Positions 25,970-33,706 of a stretch of DNA of 64,000 nucleotides are shown here, in pieces. A model generated the notes under the pieces. The model was not told the origin of the DNA and did no database searches. It worked only from the letters and a program-made list of their open reading frames with translations. The stretch's first letter is position 1. Each line of letters begins with the position of its first letter. The translations under genes and the position numbers were made by a program. The DNA comes from Intestinimonas massiliensis (ex Afouda et al. 2020) (GTDB taxonomy: Bacteria > Bacillota > Clostridia > Oscillospirales > Oscillospiraceae), in assembly GCF_001244995.1 (NCBI RefSeq), contig NZ_LN869529.1, positions 1,940,957 through 2,004,956 on the forward strand, read 5' to 3'.

Positions 25970-26673
25970 CGGGTCCGTACATCCGGCGGCGGCCGGCCGC
26001 CCTCCTGGCCGCCCTGTGCCTCTGCCTGGCCCTGACCGGCTGTGATACCGGGGCGCATATGACGGTCTTCGACGCCTCGTCCTATGTCTCGGGCCTGCTG
26101 GACCAGAGCTTTAAAAAGACCTGGTCCAACGCCTGGCTGGACCTGGTGGACCTGACGGAGGGCGCCGCTCTGGACGCCTACGAGGCGGGCCTGGACCAGG
26201 AGTACCGGCGCTTCGCCTACCAATTCGACCTTCAGGATGCCAGCCTCACCGACGAGACCCGACAGGCGGCGCGGGACCTGCTGGCGGAGATCTGCGCCAA
26301 GGCCCAGTACACCGTCCAGAGCGCCGTCGCCCTGGACGATGAGCGGTACGCCGTGGAGGTGAAGGTGCGCTCCATCGACCTGTTCCTCCAGGTGGAGGCG
26401 GACGACCTGTCCGACTACGCCGCCGCTTTTCAAGCCGCCCATGCTTCCGACCGTCCCGACGCGCTGGACGACGCGGACCGGTCCGCCTACTGGACCCAGT
26501 ACGAAAACGACTGGGCCCTGGGCGTGGTGGAGCTGTGCCGGAGCAAGCTGGGCCTGCTGGGCTATGGCGACGTGGAATCCATCCTGGTGCTGGTGGCCCC
26601 CGACGACGCGGGGAACTACTCCATGGGGGACAATGACTTTGCCAACCTCTCGGCGCTGATCCTGCCCTATTGA
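25966..26673 (+). CDS. Uncharacterised lipoprotein
   Basis: A 235-residue lipoprotein with lipobox LTGC (Cys 26) after an Arg-rich N-terminus and a hydrophobic core. The mature part is acidic and alpha-helical in appearance, with SYVSGLLDQSFKKTW and VEADDLSDYAAAF. It resembles, by eye only, secreted Firmicutes lipoproteins that follow metabolic genes; no catalytic motif is visible. ATG 25966 overlaps the dipeptidase stop (ATGA). It is followed by a strong shared terminator. Confidence 0.8.
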   Translation: MTGPYIRRRPAALLAALCLCLALTGCDTGAHMTVFDASSYVSGLLDQSFKKTWSNAWLDLVDLTEGAALDAYEAGLDQEYRRFAYQFDLQDASLTDETRQAARDLLAEICAKAQYTVQSAVALDDERYAVEVKVRSIDLFLQVEADDLSDYAAAFQAAHASDRPDALDDADRSAYWTQYENDWALGVVELCRSKLGLLGYGDVESILVLVAPDDAGNYSMGDNDFANLSALILPY

Positions 26674-26681
26674 CTGCGATA

Positions 26682-26724
26682 AAAAACGGCTCTGTATTCC
26701 AAAACGGAATACAGAGCCGTTTTT
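26682..26724. terminator. Bidirectional terminator between host operon and phage block
   Basis: A near-perfect 19-bp stem with A5 on one side and T5 on the other, working for the lipoprotein operon (plus) and for the phage block (minus). Confidence 0.93.
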
Positions 26725-26732
26725 CACGCCAC

Positions 26733-27179
26733 TTACGCCTTTCCCCGATCTCCCTGCTCCCGCAGGACCGACAGGGCGTTTTTCAGAAAGGCGGGATAGG
26801 GCGCCCCCATCAGTCCCAGGTTCTCCAGCACCGACAAGCCCTCGTTTCCAATGAGAAACAGCAGCACCGCCGTCCGGGCATAGGTCTCCTCCACCAGGAG
26901 GTCCAGTCGCACCGCCACCAGCACCAGCGCCAGCTCCGCGCCCTTTTTACACAGCCCCCGGAAGCCCGCCCGGCTGTCCAGCGCCCCGTCTCCGCTCTTG
27001 TCCGACCGCCGGAACACCCCGGCCACCACCAGCCCGGTAAGGTAATCCAGCGCCATGCAAAACAGCAGGGTCTGCAGCGCGCGGTCCCATCCGCCCAGGG
27101 CGTTGACCGCCGCGCTCCCCGCTGCGGCCGCTCCGGCCAGCACCAGGTCCTTGGTCCGCAGCCATTGTTCTCTGTTCAC
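26733..27179 (-). CDS. Phage holin (TcdE/holin-4 family)
   Basis: A 148-residue membrane protein with about three hydrophobic segments and the motifs LLFCMALDYLTGLVV and GLCKKGAELALVLVAVRLD, typical of the holin family that includes C. difficile TcdE. Such holins form pores for endolysin or toxin release. It is the last gene of the phage block. No endolysin gene follows, only a terminator. GTG start at 27179 with AAGGAACGTGAGG upstream. Confidence 0.88.
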   Translation of the reverse strand: MNREQWLRTKDLVLAGAAAAGSAAVNALGGWDRALQTLLFCMALDYLTGLVVAGVFRRSDKSGDGALDSRAGFRGLCKKGAELALVLVAVRLDLLVEETYARTAVLLFLIGNEGLSVLENLGLMGAPYPAFLKNALSVLREQGDRGKA

Positions 27180-27194
27180 GCCTCACGTTCCTTC

Positions 27195-27761
27195 CTATCG
27201 CACCATTTTCGCCAGCTCGGCCCAGGTGGGGCCCAGCGCCTCAAGGTCCGCCCAGGTCTGGAACCGCGCCTCCAGCTCGGCCCAGGTGGCGTACCAGAAC
27301 GCATATTGGATCTCCAGGTGGCACGGCAGGATGTCTTCGATGATGCGCCGCATGGCAGGGAAGCCGTCCGGAACCCCCGGCACCTCGGGAAAGCACACCT
27401 CCACCGTCCCCGGCAGTTCCCCCTCGCTGGCCACAGCGTTGAGTCCGCAGCCGGTCAGGTTGTCGTTGACAGCGGCCAGGGTGAAGCAGTCCCCGCTGAT
27501 GCGCAGCAGGGCGGCCAGGGCCTCCCGGCGGCGTGGAAGGCTGTCTGTCACCGGCCGCCGGGCCAGCAGCTTCTCCACCCGTTCCAGGCCCTCGTTCTCT
27601 GCGGTGGAGAGGAGCATTTCCCGCTGGATGGCCTCCAGGCGGGCGCCGCAGGCGTCCAGCGCCGCCCCCACCGCCTCCAGCTCTCCGGCTCCCAGGCCGC
27701 CCTCCAGCCGGTAGACCCCCAGGGGTCGGAGCAATTCCTTCAGATAGCGGGCGTAGCTCAT
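27195..27761 (-). CDS. Phage tail protein, YmfQ/XkdU-like
   Basis: A 188-residue baseplate-proximal protein. The opening MSYARYLKELLRPLGVY with LLSTAENEGLERVEKLL and RRREALAALLRISGD is the usual pattern of the YmfQ/DUF2313 group. Its start overlaps the baseplate J stop (ATGA). The C-terminus repeats WAELEARFQTWADLEALGPTWAELA, three near-copies of a Trp-Ala-x-Leu-Glu unit, which looks like a short self-repeat. In related phages this gene precedes the tail fibre gene; here the next gene is the holin. Confidence 0.85.
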   Translation of the reverse strand: MSYARYLKELLRPLGVYRLEGGLGAGELEAVGAALDACGARLEAIQREMLLSTAENEGLERVEKLLARRPVTDSLPRRREALAALLRISGDCFTLAAVNDNLTGCGLNAVASEGELPGTVEVCFPEVPGVPDGFPAMRRIIEDILPCHLEIQYAFWYATWAELEARFQTWADLEALGPTWAELAKMVR

Positions 27762-28813
27762 GCCATCTCCTCCACCGTCAGGGTGCCCAGCACGGGTAGC
27801 ACGTCGTCCGCCGCCGCCACGTCGGCGGCGGGGGTGACGACGGCATAGTTCTCCACCCCGTCCACGCCGTAGAGCAGGGCCCCCAGCCGGGCCCGCAGCA
27901 CCGGCTGACCCAGCCGGCCGCCGTTGAACCAGCTCCGCAGGGCCTGCTCGGCGGCCTCCAGCACGGCGGCGGGGTCCGCCCCCGGCGCCACGGCCACCCG
28001 CACCGCCACATCCACCGTCCGGATCTCCGGCGCCCGGACCACCAGGTCCACGGCGATCTCCCGCCGCGCCTCAAAGTAGTCGGTCAGCTCCGCCAGCAAC
28101 TCCGCCGAGGGTGTGCCGGAGGGGGCGGACACCACCACATCCACGGTACCCCGGCCTCTGGGCCGGGGTACCGCCACGGCGGCGGCCACTCCTTCGAAGG
28201 ACAGCGCCCCCTGCTCATAAAAGGCGGCGTTGGCCCCGTTGGGCATCCGCTTGAAGCTGTCCAGCACCCGCTCCCGCAGCGCCTCGTCGCTCTCCCGGTC
28301 GGTACCGCCGGAGAAGCCCTCCGGATTGACGCACCGGCTCACCCCCACCGGGGCCACTGCCAACGAGAGGATGGTTCCGGCGGCCGCGTTGCCCGCCGCG
28401 CCGGCCTCCACGGCCCGGGCCCGGACCAGAGTGGTGAGCTCCCCGGCCGGCAGCGTCCCCTCCTCCACGGTCTCGAACCGCACCAGGCCCGCCGTCATGC
28501 ACACCGTCCCCGCCGGGATAGGCCGGTCGGTGGCCGACGCCGTATCCACGCTGAACTGAATGCTTCCCTCGGCCTTGGCGGCCTCCCGCCGCTCCAGCCC
28601 CCGCAGAGCGGCGTGGCGGTCCAGGTCCTCCCCCTCCGCCGTCTGGGGAAAGCACTGCCGCTCCACCCACTGGGCCTGCACGTACATGGCGTAGATCTGG
28701 GCGGCCACGGCGTACAGCCGCGCCGCCAGGTCACCGCTCCCCGCCACCTCCGTCCCGGTGGCCTCGGCAAAGGCCGCCGCCATCTCCCGGTATATCTCCT
28801 CTACCGTTTTCAA
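27758..28813 (-). CDS. xkdT: Baseplate J family protein (XkdT-like)
   Basis: A 351-residue baseplate wedge protein of the gpJ/XkdT family. Recognisable blocks are the N-terminal YAVAAQIYAMYVQAQWVERQ, FPQTAEGEDLDRHAALRGL, and the central VNPEGFSGGTDRESDEALRERVLD. TTG 28813 is used as start because GGAGG lies eight bases before it. Together with the gpW-like and gpV-like proteins it would build the baseplate of a contractile tail. Confidence 0.92.
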   Translation of the reverse strand: MKTVEEIYREMAAAFAEATGTEVAGSGDLAARLYAVAAQIYAMYVQAQWVERQCFPQTAEGEDLDRHAALRGLERREAAKAEGSIQFSVDTASATDRPIPAGTVCMTAGLVRFETVEEGTLPAGELTTLVRARAVEAGAAGNAAAGTILSLAVAPVGVSRCVNPEGFSGGTDRESDEALRERVLDSFKRMPNGANAAFYEQGALSFEGVAAAVAVPRPRGRGTVDVVVSAPSGTPSAELLAELTDYFEARREIAVDLVVRAPEIRTVDVAVRVAVAPGADPAAVLEAAEQALRSWFNGGRLGQPVLRARLGALLYGVDGVENYAVVTPAADVAAADDVLPVLGTLTVEEMA

Positions 28814-28826
28814 CCCGATTTCCTCC

Positions 28827-29177
28827 TCACACCGTCACCGAAGTGGAGAGGGCCTCTCCGTTCCAGTCCAGCCGCACATGGACCCGGAGCCGGTCTCCCT
28901 CCAGCTCCTCCACCTCCACGCCGGTGATCTCCAGCTCGCTTTCCTCCGCCAGCGCCTCGGCGGCGTATTGCCGGGCCAGGGCGGCCCTGGCCCCCGGCTT
29001 CTCCTGGGTCAGCCGGTACAGGCGGCTGCCCAGCTCGGGCAGGAAGGGGAAGCTCCCCCGCCGGGCGGAGAGCTGGAACAGCACCCGCTGCAAGAGCCCG
29101 TCCGTCCCTTCAGCCCGCCGGAGCCCGCCCTGTCCGTCCGGCACATAGTCTCCGTCCCGCAGCAACAGCTCCGCCAT
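28827..29177 (-). CDS. Baseplate wedge protein, gpW/XkdS-like (DUF2634)
   Basis: A 116-residue protein with LLQRVLFQLSARRGSFPFLPELGSRLYRL, the usual core of the T4 gp25/XkdS group. The order between spike and gpJ homologues supports the call. Its ATG overlaps the preceding stop by one base (TGATG). Confidence 0.85.
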   Translation of the reverse strand: MAELLLRDGDYVPDGQGGLRRAEGTDGLLQRVLFQLSARRGSFPFLPELGSRLYRLTQEKPGARAALARQYAAEALAEESELEITGVEVEELEGDRLRVHVRLDWNGEALSTSVTV

Positions 29178-29581
29178 CAGCTTCCATCCCCCGGACCGGC
29201 CTGGGGCTGATAGGTGCCGGGCAGCTCCACGCCGTTGATGGATACCCGCCCGGTGATGGAAATCCGCCCGTCCGCCCCCAGCCGAACGGCGGTGTTTCCG
29301 CCGGGCCCCAAAAGGAGGATCTCTCCGGGGTCCAGCCCGGCAGCCGCTTCGGTCTCCACGCCGGCGATGCAGAGCTCCTCCCCCTGGTCTCCGGCTTTGA
29401 TGACCAGCACCCGCTGCCCCGGGGCGGGCCGCCAGAGGTAGCCCCCCGGCCCCATCAGCGGCAGGTCCCGCCGCTCACCGGAGAGATAGACGCTGGGCCG
29501 GTCCCCGGCCAGGGTCACCGTCCCCAGCTCGGCGCCCGCCTCGGCGTTCCCGTTTCCCCGGCCTTGTCTTGACAGCCACAT
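29177..29581 (-). CDS. Baseplate spike-like (gpV) protein
   Basis: A 134-residue protein that looks like an OB-fold spike base: LYRP-type block YLWRPAPGQRVLVIKAGDQGEELCIAG, then GEILLLGPGGNTAVRLGADGRISITG and a short C-terminus. It is much smaller than spikes with long beta-helices. GAGAGGAAG precedes ATG 29581. Confidence 0.7.
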   Translation of the reverse strand: MWLSRQGRGNGNAEAGAELGTVTLAGDRPSVYLSGERRDLPLMGPGGYLWRPAPGQRVLVIKAGDQGEELCIAGVETEAAAGLDPGEILLLGPGGNTAVRLGADGRISITGRVSINGVELPGTYQPQAGPGDGS

Positions 29582-29597
29582 GGACTCACTTCCTCTC

Positions 29598-30548
29598 TCA
29601 TAACACGCTTTCCGGCTCGCCCAGGACCAGCCGGGTCCGTCCGCCCTGTCCGTCCAGCTCCACGGCAGCCTCCAGTACCCGGTAGACGCCGTTGCAGCCC
29701 AGTCCCGTCCGGTCCAGGCGCACCAGGTCCCCCGGCCAGGCGAAAAACCGCTGGGGGACCGTCAGCTCCAGCCGTGACCGCTCGGCCTGGGAGCGCTGGA
29801 GCTGGAACTCCCCCCGGTAGCGCATGGCCTGGTATCCGCTCCGGCCCGGCATGGTCAGCACCCGGCGGCAGCGCCCTCCCTGCTCCGCGAAGGTCCGGTT
29901 GACCATCCGCTCGGCCTGCTGCCGGGTCTTGTCCCGCACCAGGATCTCCGAGAGCACGCCATAGCGCTTTTCCCGGCAGACCAGCTCCGTCACCGCCGTC
30001 TTGTCGTCGATGACCAGCCGCTCGCCGTCCTGCCAGGGGGAGAGGACCAGCCGGCCCTGCCGGTCAAAGCGGGGAGCCACACCCCCGTGGTAGCGGGCGA
30101 AGTCATAGAGCACCTGCCACTCGCTGCTGCCGCTGGCCACCGAAAAGCCCTCCACCGGCGGCAGTCGGTATCCGCCGGCCACCTGGATGCCGTAGGGCTC
30201 CACGTGGTCCCGCAGGATGTCCGCCGCCGTGGCGGTCTGATAGTCGGCCGCCTGGGCCTCGTTGTCCAGCAGCAGGGCGGCCATTCCCCGGCCAGAGACA
30301 GTCAGGGTGCTCCCGCTGTCCCCGAAGCGGCACTCGCACTCGTCCACCACGCCCTGAAAGACCCGCTGGCCGTCTTCCCATGCGGTAAAGCCCACCAGGT
30401 CGGCCAGACCTCCCTCCAGCCCCCGGTCCCACAGACATCGAAGTGCGAAGCTGTCGCAGGGCACTCCCGCCGTGTACTCCAGGGTGCAGGACAGCAGGGC
30501 CGGCAGGGTGAAGACCCGCCCGTCCCATCTGGTCAGCGCTGTCTCCAT
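29598..30548 (-). CDS. Phage late control D / XkdQ-like tail hub protein
   Basis: A 316-residue hub protein, with an N-terminal half typical of gpD/XkdQ (LSCTLEYTAGVPCDSF, VFQGVVDECECRF, VSGRGMAALLLDNEAQAADY) and a C-terminal part with WPGDLVRLDRTGLG. It would sit between tail tube and spike. ATG 30548 overlaps the LysM gene stop (TGATG). Confidence 0.88.
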   Translation of the reverse strand: METALTRWDGRVFTLPALLSCTLEYTAGVPCDSFALRCLWDRGLEGGLADLVGFTAWEDGQRVFQGVVDECECRFGDSGSTLTVSGRGMAALLLDNEAQAADYQTATAADILRDHVEPYGIQVAGGYRLPPVEGFSVASGSSEWQVLYDFARYHGGVAPRFDRQGRLVLSPWQDGERLVIDDKTAVTELVCREKRYGVLSEILVRDKTRQQAERMVNRTFAEQGGRCRRVLTMPGRSGYQAMRYRGEFQLQRSQAERSRLELTVPQRFFAWPGDLVRLDRTGLGCNGVYRVLEAAVELDGQGGRTRLVLGEPESVL

Positions 30549-31117
30549 CACCGGATCTTCACCTGCTCTCCGGGCAGGATGAGGTTGGGGTTCTTGATCT
30601 GGGGATTGCGGGCGATGAGGTCGGTGAGCTCCACCTCATAGCTCCGTGCGATGCCCCACAGGGTCTCCCCCCTCTTCACCGTGTGCCACAGCGCTCCGGC
30701 ACCGCCACTCCGGGCCGTCTGGTTGTGGGCGGCGGAGGCGGTCTCCTTCCACGTCCCGCGGTAGAGGTTCTGCTCCTCCCAGAAGGTAAAGCGGTAGCTG
30801 ACGTAGTCGGCCCGGGGCTCCTGACGGAGGGCCAGGTCCACAAAGTAGGCCTCCGCCGTCTGCCAGACCGGGTGGACCAGCACGCCGGGGCCCGGATCGT
30901 AGAAGACGGAAGCCAGCTTTTTAAACTCCTGATAGGCGCCCTCCCCCACGAACTCGCCCTCTCCCCGCATGATCCGCCGGGTGAGTCCCAGGTCCTGGAG
31001 CTGATAGCCCCCGAAGGGGACCTTGTGGACCGCCATCTTCCGCTCGTAATCAATGGTGTAGGTTCTGGGGTTGTGGGGCCAGGTATAGGTCTTGTACCGC
31101 ATGGCCGTCAAGCGCAT
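30548..31117 (-). CDS. LysM-containing tail protein (XkdP-like)
   Basis: A 189-residue protein with a phage-specific N-terminal domain and a C-terminal LysM (about 143-189, HTVKRGETLWGIARSYEV...NPNLILPGEQVKI). XkdP homologues link the tail tube end to the hub and may hold on to peptidoglycan. GGGGGAGAAG precedes ATG 31117. In PBSX this gene follows the tape measure gene; here it follows a 163-residue protein. Confidence 0.88.
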   Translation of the reverse strand: MRLTAMRYKTYTWPHNPRTYTIDYERKMAVHKVPFGGYQLQDLGLTRRIMRGEGEFVGEGAYQEFKKLASVFYDPGPGVLVHPVWQTAEAYFVDLALRQEPRADYVSYRFTFWEEQNLYRGTWKETASAAHNQTARSGGAGALWHTVKRGETLWGIARSYEVELTDLIARNPQIKNPNLILPGEQVKIR

Positions 31118-31132
31118 GGGCTTCTCCCCCTT

Positions 31133-31624
31133 CTAAAACAGTGTAAATCGGCCGTCGTATCGCCGGGCGTCCCGCTGGAACAGGCGGTCCAGCTCCGCGG
31201 GCCGGAGGCCCGGCGTCTCCTCGGACGCCGGCGCGGGGACCCGGACCACTGTCCGGCCGGGGGCGGAGGTCCCATAGGCCGCGGCGGCCCGCAGGCGCGC
31301 CAGCCCCCAGTAGAGCCCGGCGGCGGCCTGTCCCGGCGGCGCGGTCCCCTCCAGCCCGCTCCACTCCGTCCCGCTCTCCGCCGGCTCCTGTGTTCCCCCG
31401 GCGGCGGAGCGGGCGGACGCCGGGAGGTCCGGCTCCCTTTCCCGGCGCCTTTCCCGGACCGCCGCCGTCTCCGGCGCGGCGGTCCCGTTTTGGCTCTGCG
31501 CCGCCGCTTGGCGGCTCTTCTCGGAGCTCCTTGCAGAGAGGACCGCCGCTGCCTCATGCCAGTCCCAGCTCCGTTCTTCCTCCTCCTCCAGCCGGTCCAG
31601 GCTGTCCTCGATGTAGTCCGTCAT
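31133..31624 (-). CDS. Uncharacterised phage protein at the tape-measure position
   Basis: A 163-residue protein, starting MTDYIEDSLDRLEEEEERS, then a low-complexity Ala/Arg/Gly/Pro middle and a C-terminus LRPAELDRLFQRDARRYDGRF. No family recognised. It overlaps the previous stop (ATGA), so it is translated with the tail genes. Its position between chaperone and LysM gene is where tape-measure proteins (often 600-1300 residues) stand in PBSX and related phages. It is far too short and has no transmembrane or long coiled-coil region typical of those. The acidic N-terminus resembles nothing I know. Confidence 0.7.
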   Translation of the reverse strand: MTDYIEDSLDRLEEEEERSWDWHEAAAVLSARSSEKSRQAAAQSQNGTAAPETAAVRERRREREPDLPASARSAAGGTQEPAESGTEWSGLEGTAPPGQAAAGLYWGLARLRAAAAYGTSAPGRTVVRVPAPASEETPGLRPAELDRLFQRDARRYDGRFTLF

Positions 31625-31830
31625 GCCTTCTCCCCCCGCCGCATCCGTTCAAACCGCTCCGGGTCGAACCCTGCGTTCTCCCCGGTCCGGTCGCCTCCCG
31701 TGGCCGCGCCGCAGACGGGGCACCGTCCCTCCCGTGCCTCCGCCCGGCAGGCGGGACACAGCGCATCCAGCGCCTCCTCGCCGTCCAGCAGCAGGTTGAG
31801 GGCGCACCACAGGTAATCCCGGTCGGTCAT
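31621..31830 (-). CDS. Tail assembly chaperone second frame / small CxxC protein
   Basis: If started at ATG 31830 it is a 69-residue protein; its ATG overlaps the stop of the preceding frame (ATGA). It contains MTDRDYLWCALNLLLDGEEALDALCPAC and a zinc-ribbon-like pair C-P-A-C ... C-P-V-C. The same frame is open upstream through LKKSLEHAPYARLQWRVLRAF to the slippery A7 tract. It is therefore also the C-terminal part of a -1 frameshift product of the chaperone gene, the G/GT arrangement of long-tailed phages. Confidence 0.75.
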   Translation of the reverse strand: MTDRDYLWCALNLLLDGEEALDALCPACRAEAREGRCPVCGAATGGDRTGENAGFDPERFERMRRGEKA

Positions 31831-32264
31831 CGCCCGGGCCCGCGGCTCGGTGGGCAGCGCCCCAAAAGCCCGGAGCACGCGCCACTGAAGGCGCGCATAA
31901 GGCGCGTGCTCCAGGCTTTTTTTAAGTCGTGCACCCCCGGCTCTCCCTCCTCCGGGGAGGGATTTTCCCGCCGGTTGAAGGCGCTCCACTGGCGGCTGAG
32001 GGAGGCGATCTGCTCCACCGACAGGCCCTCCAGGACCGCGCCGCCGGTAGAGAACACCGGCTCTCCGCCCCGCTCCAGGGCTCGGGCCAAGAGGCAGGCG
32101 TTGGCGCACAGGGCCCGCTCCCGGTCCTCCCGCGTCAGGCCCGCCGCCTCCCGACGGGCCTCCAGCACCTCTCGGGCGGACAGGAGCCGCAGCTCCAGCC
32201 CCTGTCCCTCCTCTGCCGCCGTCCTCCGTGCTCCGGCCAGGAGGGTCATCCAATCCCGCTCCAT
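31827..32264 (-). CDS. Tail assembly chaperone (XkdN-like), zero frame
   Basis: A 145-residue helical protein (MERDWMTLLAGARRTAAEE, LRLLSAREVLEARREAAGL, LSRQWSAFNRRENPSPEEGE) located between tail tube and the tape-measure position, as in XkdN. Its last about 30 codons after the A7 tract (AWSTRLMRAFSGACSG...) look less protein-like than the -1 frame, which suggests that a share of ribosomes shift frame there. ATG 32264 follows GAAGGCGTGAG. Confidence 0.82.
   Translation of the reverse strand: MERDWMTLLAGARRTAAEEGQGLELRLLSAREVLEARREAAGLTREDRERALCANACLLARALERGGEPVFSTGGAVLEGLSVEQIASLSRQWSAFNRRENPSPEEGEPGVHDLKKAWSTRLMRAFSGACSGLLGRCPPSRGPGR
31872..31923 (-). promoter_or_regulatory. Programmed -1 ribosomal frameshift signal
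   Basis: The zero frame reads TTA AAA AAA GCC, giving the heptamer A-AAA-AAA (31923-31917), an ideal -1 slippery site. Four bases later a perfect 12-bp stem (GGAGCACGCGCC / GGCGCGTGCTCC) with a 17-base loop starts; it can extend outward through a T-G pair and GCC/GGC. After the slip, the frame continues to the stop at 31621. Confidence 0.78.
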
Positions 32265-32266
32265 GC

Positions 32267-32656
32267 TCACGCCTTCGTCTCGATTCGCTTGGCCGCCACA
32301 ATGGTCACCTTTTCCACCACCATGTCGCCCAGGGTGCCGTTTTCCCCGATGGCGCTCCACTGGCAGCCGGAGTAGATAATCTTCCGGTCCGGCTTGCAGA
32401 TAACCAGGGAGAAATCCTCCAGGTCGTGGAAGTTGATGCCGTCCCGCACGGCCTCGTCTGTGGCGTAGAGCCGCGTCAGCTCCACCAGATGGCTGCGTGG
32501 CCCGGGTATGGTGGCCACCGGCTGATCCTCGCCGAAGGCCTCCACCGTCCGGCTCGAGCGGCTGGTCTTTGCGGCGTAGCTCTGCACCACCGCCACCTTT
32601 TTGCCGTCTACCTCTAGATAGATGTCGCTGCTGGTGGGAAATCCCGTCACTGTCAT
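32267..32656 (-). CDS. xkdM: Phage tail tube protein (XkdM-like)
   Basis: A 129-residue tail tube protein. It starts MTVTGFPTSSDIYLEVDGKK and contains SYAAKTSRSSRTVEAFGEDQP and CQWSAIGENGTLGDMVVEKVTIVA, the core of the XkdM family. Length is close to PBSX XkdM. It follows the sheath gene, as in contractile-tail phages. GGAGGGG precedes the ATG. Confidence 0.9.
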   Translation of the reverse strand: MTVTGFPTSSDIYLEVDGKKVAVVQSYAAKTSRSSRTVEAFGEDQPVATIPGPRSHLVELTRLYATDEAVRDGINFHDLEDFSLVICKPDRKIIYSGCQWSAIGENGTLGDMVVEKVTIVAAKRIETKA

Positions 32657-32671
32657 TGCTTCCCCTCCGTA

Positions 32672-33706
32672 TTAAACCGTCACATGGGCCGTCAGCCAGA
32701 TCTGATTGAGTCCGTGGGTGACGGTAAAGCTGAACTCCACCAGACACACCGTGGGATTCTCCTCCAGCGCCGTCACCGTCACTCCGTCGTAGCCGGTGAT
32801 GATCTCCCGGCCCAGCTTGTTCTCCAGCTCCAGAATGGTCTGGGCGCGGATCGCCCCTCTGGACTGCTCGGTGTTTTTGGCCCGCTGGAACTTGGCCCGC
32901 AGGCTGTTGCGCACTGCGGGGATCACGTCGTCCACGATGCGGATGGTGGACAGCTCCCGCCAGGTGCTGTCGGCGGCCTCGCCGTTCTTGGTTCTGGTGG
33001 TGACGCCCCGCACCACCGAGATCTCCCCCGCCGCGCTCTCCAGGGGGGTAACCCCGCCCCGCACCAGCAGGTCGATCTCGTTGTCGCTGTACTGGACCTT
33101 CAGTCCGCTCAGGCCCCGGAGTACCGCACCGCCCAGGGGCACCGCCGGGTCGTTCTCTCCGGCGATGGCCCCGGCCACGGCCGCCGCCGCCCGGCCCTTG
33201 CCGCTTGGGTCTGCGGGGGCCACCAGCACCATACGCTCGGCGTTGAGCCCCTCCGCCCGGGTCACCAGTTGGCTCACCGTCTCGGTCTCTCCTCCGGCCG
33301 CCACGCCGATGCGCTCCCGCCGGGCGGCGGAGGCGGCCTTTACGCTGTCCCGCAGGGCCTGCTGCACCGCCAGGGTGGTGGAGTCGCACACCACCACCGC
33401 TACGTCCTCCACCGCCTCCAGCGCGGCGAAGGCGGCGGCGTAACCGCTCTCATCCGCCGCGGGGACCGCGTCCACCGCCGCCGCCCCGTTGAGGAGCAGC
33501 AACCGGATCAGCTCGCAGATCTCCTCTCCGCTGCCGAAGGCGGAGACCGCATCCTCGTAGCGGGTGATCCGCACCGCCTCCCCGGCGGCGGCGCCGGTGC
33601 ACAGCGCCGCCAGCCCGACCACCTTGCCGCCGCCGCTGCCGGACACCACCGCCGAGGCGTCGTAGGCAGAGTACACCCCCGGCCGTTCATGCGTCGTCAT
33701 TGTCAT
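32672..33706 (-). CDS. xkdK: Phage tail sheath protein (XkdK-like)
   Basis: A 344-residue sheath protein. The N-terminus MTMTTHERPGVYSAYDASAVV carries the sheath family's RPGVY motif, the middle has a variable inserted domain, and the C-terminus shows the conserved RGVTTRTKNGEAADSTWRELSTIRIVDDV block followed by NKLGREIITGYDGVTV-like sequence. It is shorter than PBSX XkdK, so one outer domain is probably reduced. Its presence means a contractile tail. The ATG overlaps the previous stop. Confidence 0.92.
   Translation of the reverse strand: MTMTTHERPGVYSAYDASAVVSGSGGGKVVGLAALCTGAAAGEAVRITRYEDAVSAFGSGEEICELIRLLLLNGAAAVDAVPAADESGYAAAFAALEAVEDVAVVVCDSTTLAVQQALRDSVKAASAARRERIGVAAGGETETVSQLVTRAEGLNAERMVLVAPADPSGKGRAAAAVAGAIAGENDPAVPLGGAVLRGLSGLKVQYSDNEIDLLVRGGVTPLESAAGEISVVRGVTTRTKNGEAADSTWRELSTIRIVDDVIPAVRNSLRAKFQRAKNTEQSRGAIRAQTILELENKLGREIITGYDGVTVTALEENPTVCLVEFSFTVTHGLNQIWLTAHVTV

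Noticed and set aside
31872-31912. The strong hairpin in the tail chaperone gene as a terminator
   Set aside because: It is inside an operon of overlapping genes and follows an in-phase slippery heptamer. The T stretch after it is only four bases and is followed by GGGG, so a frameshift role explains it better.
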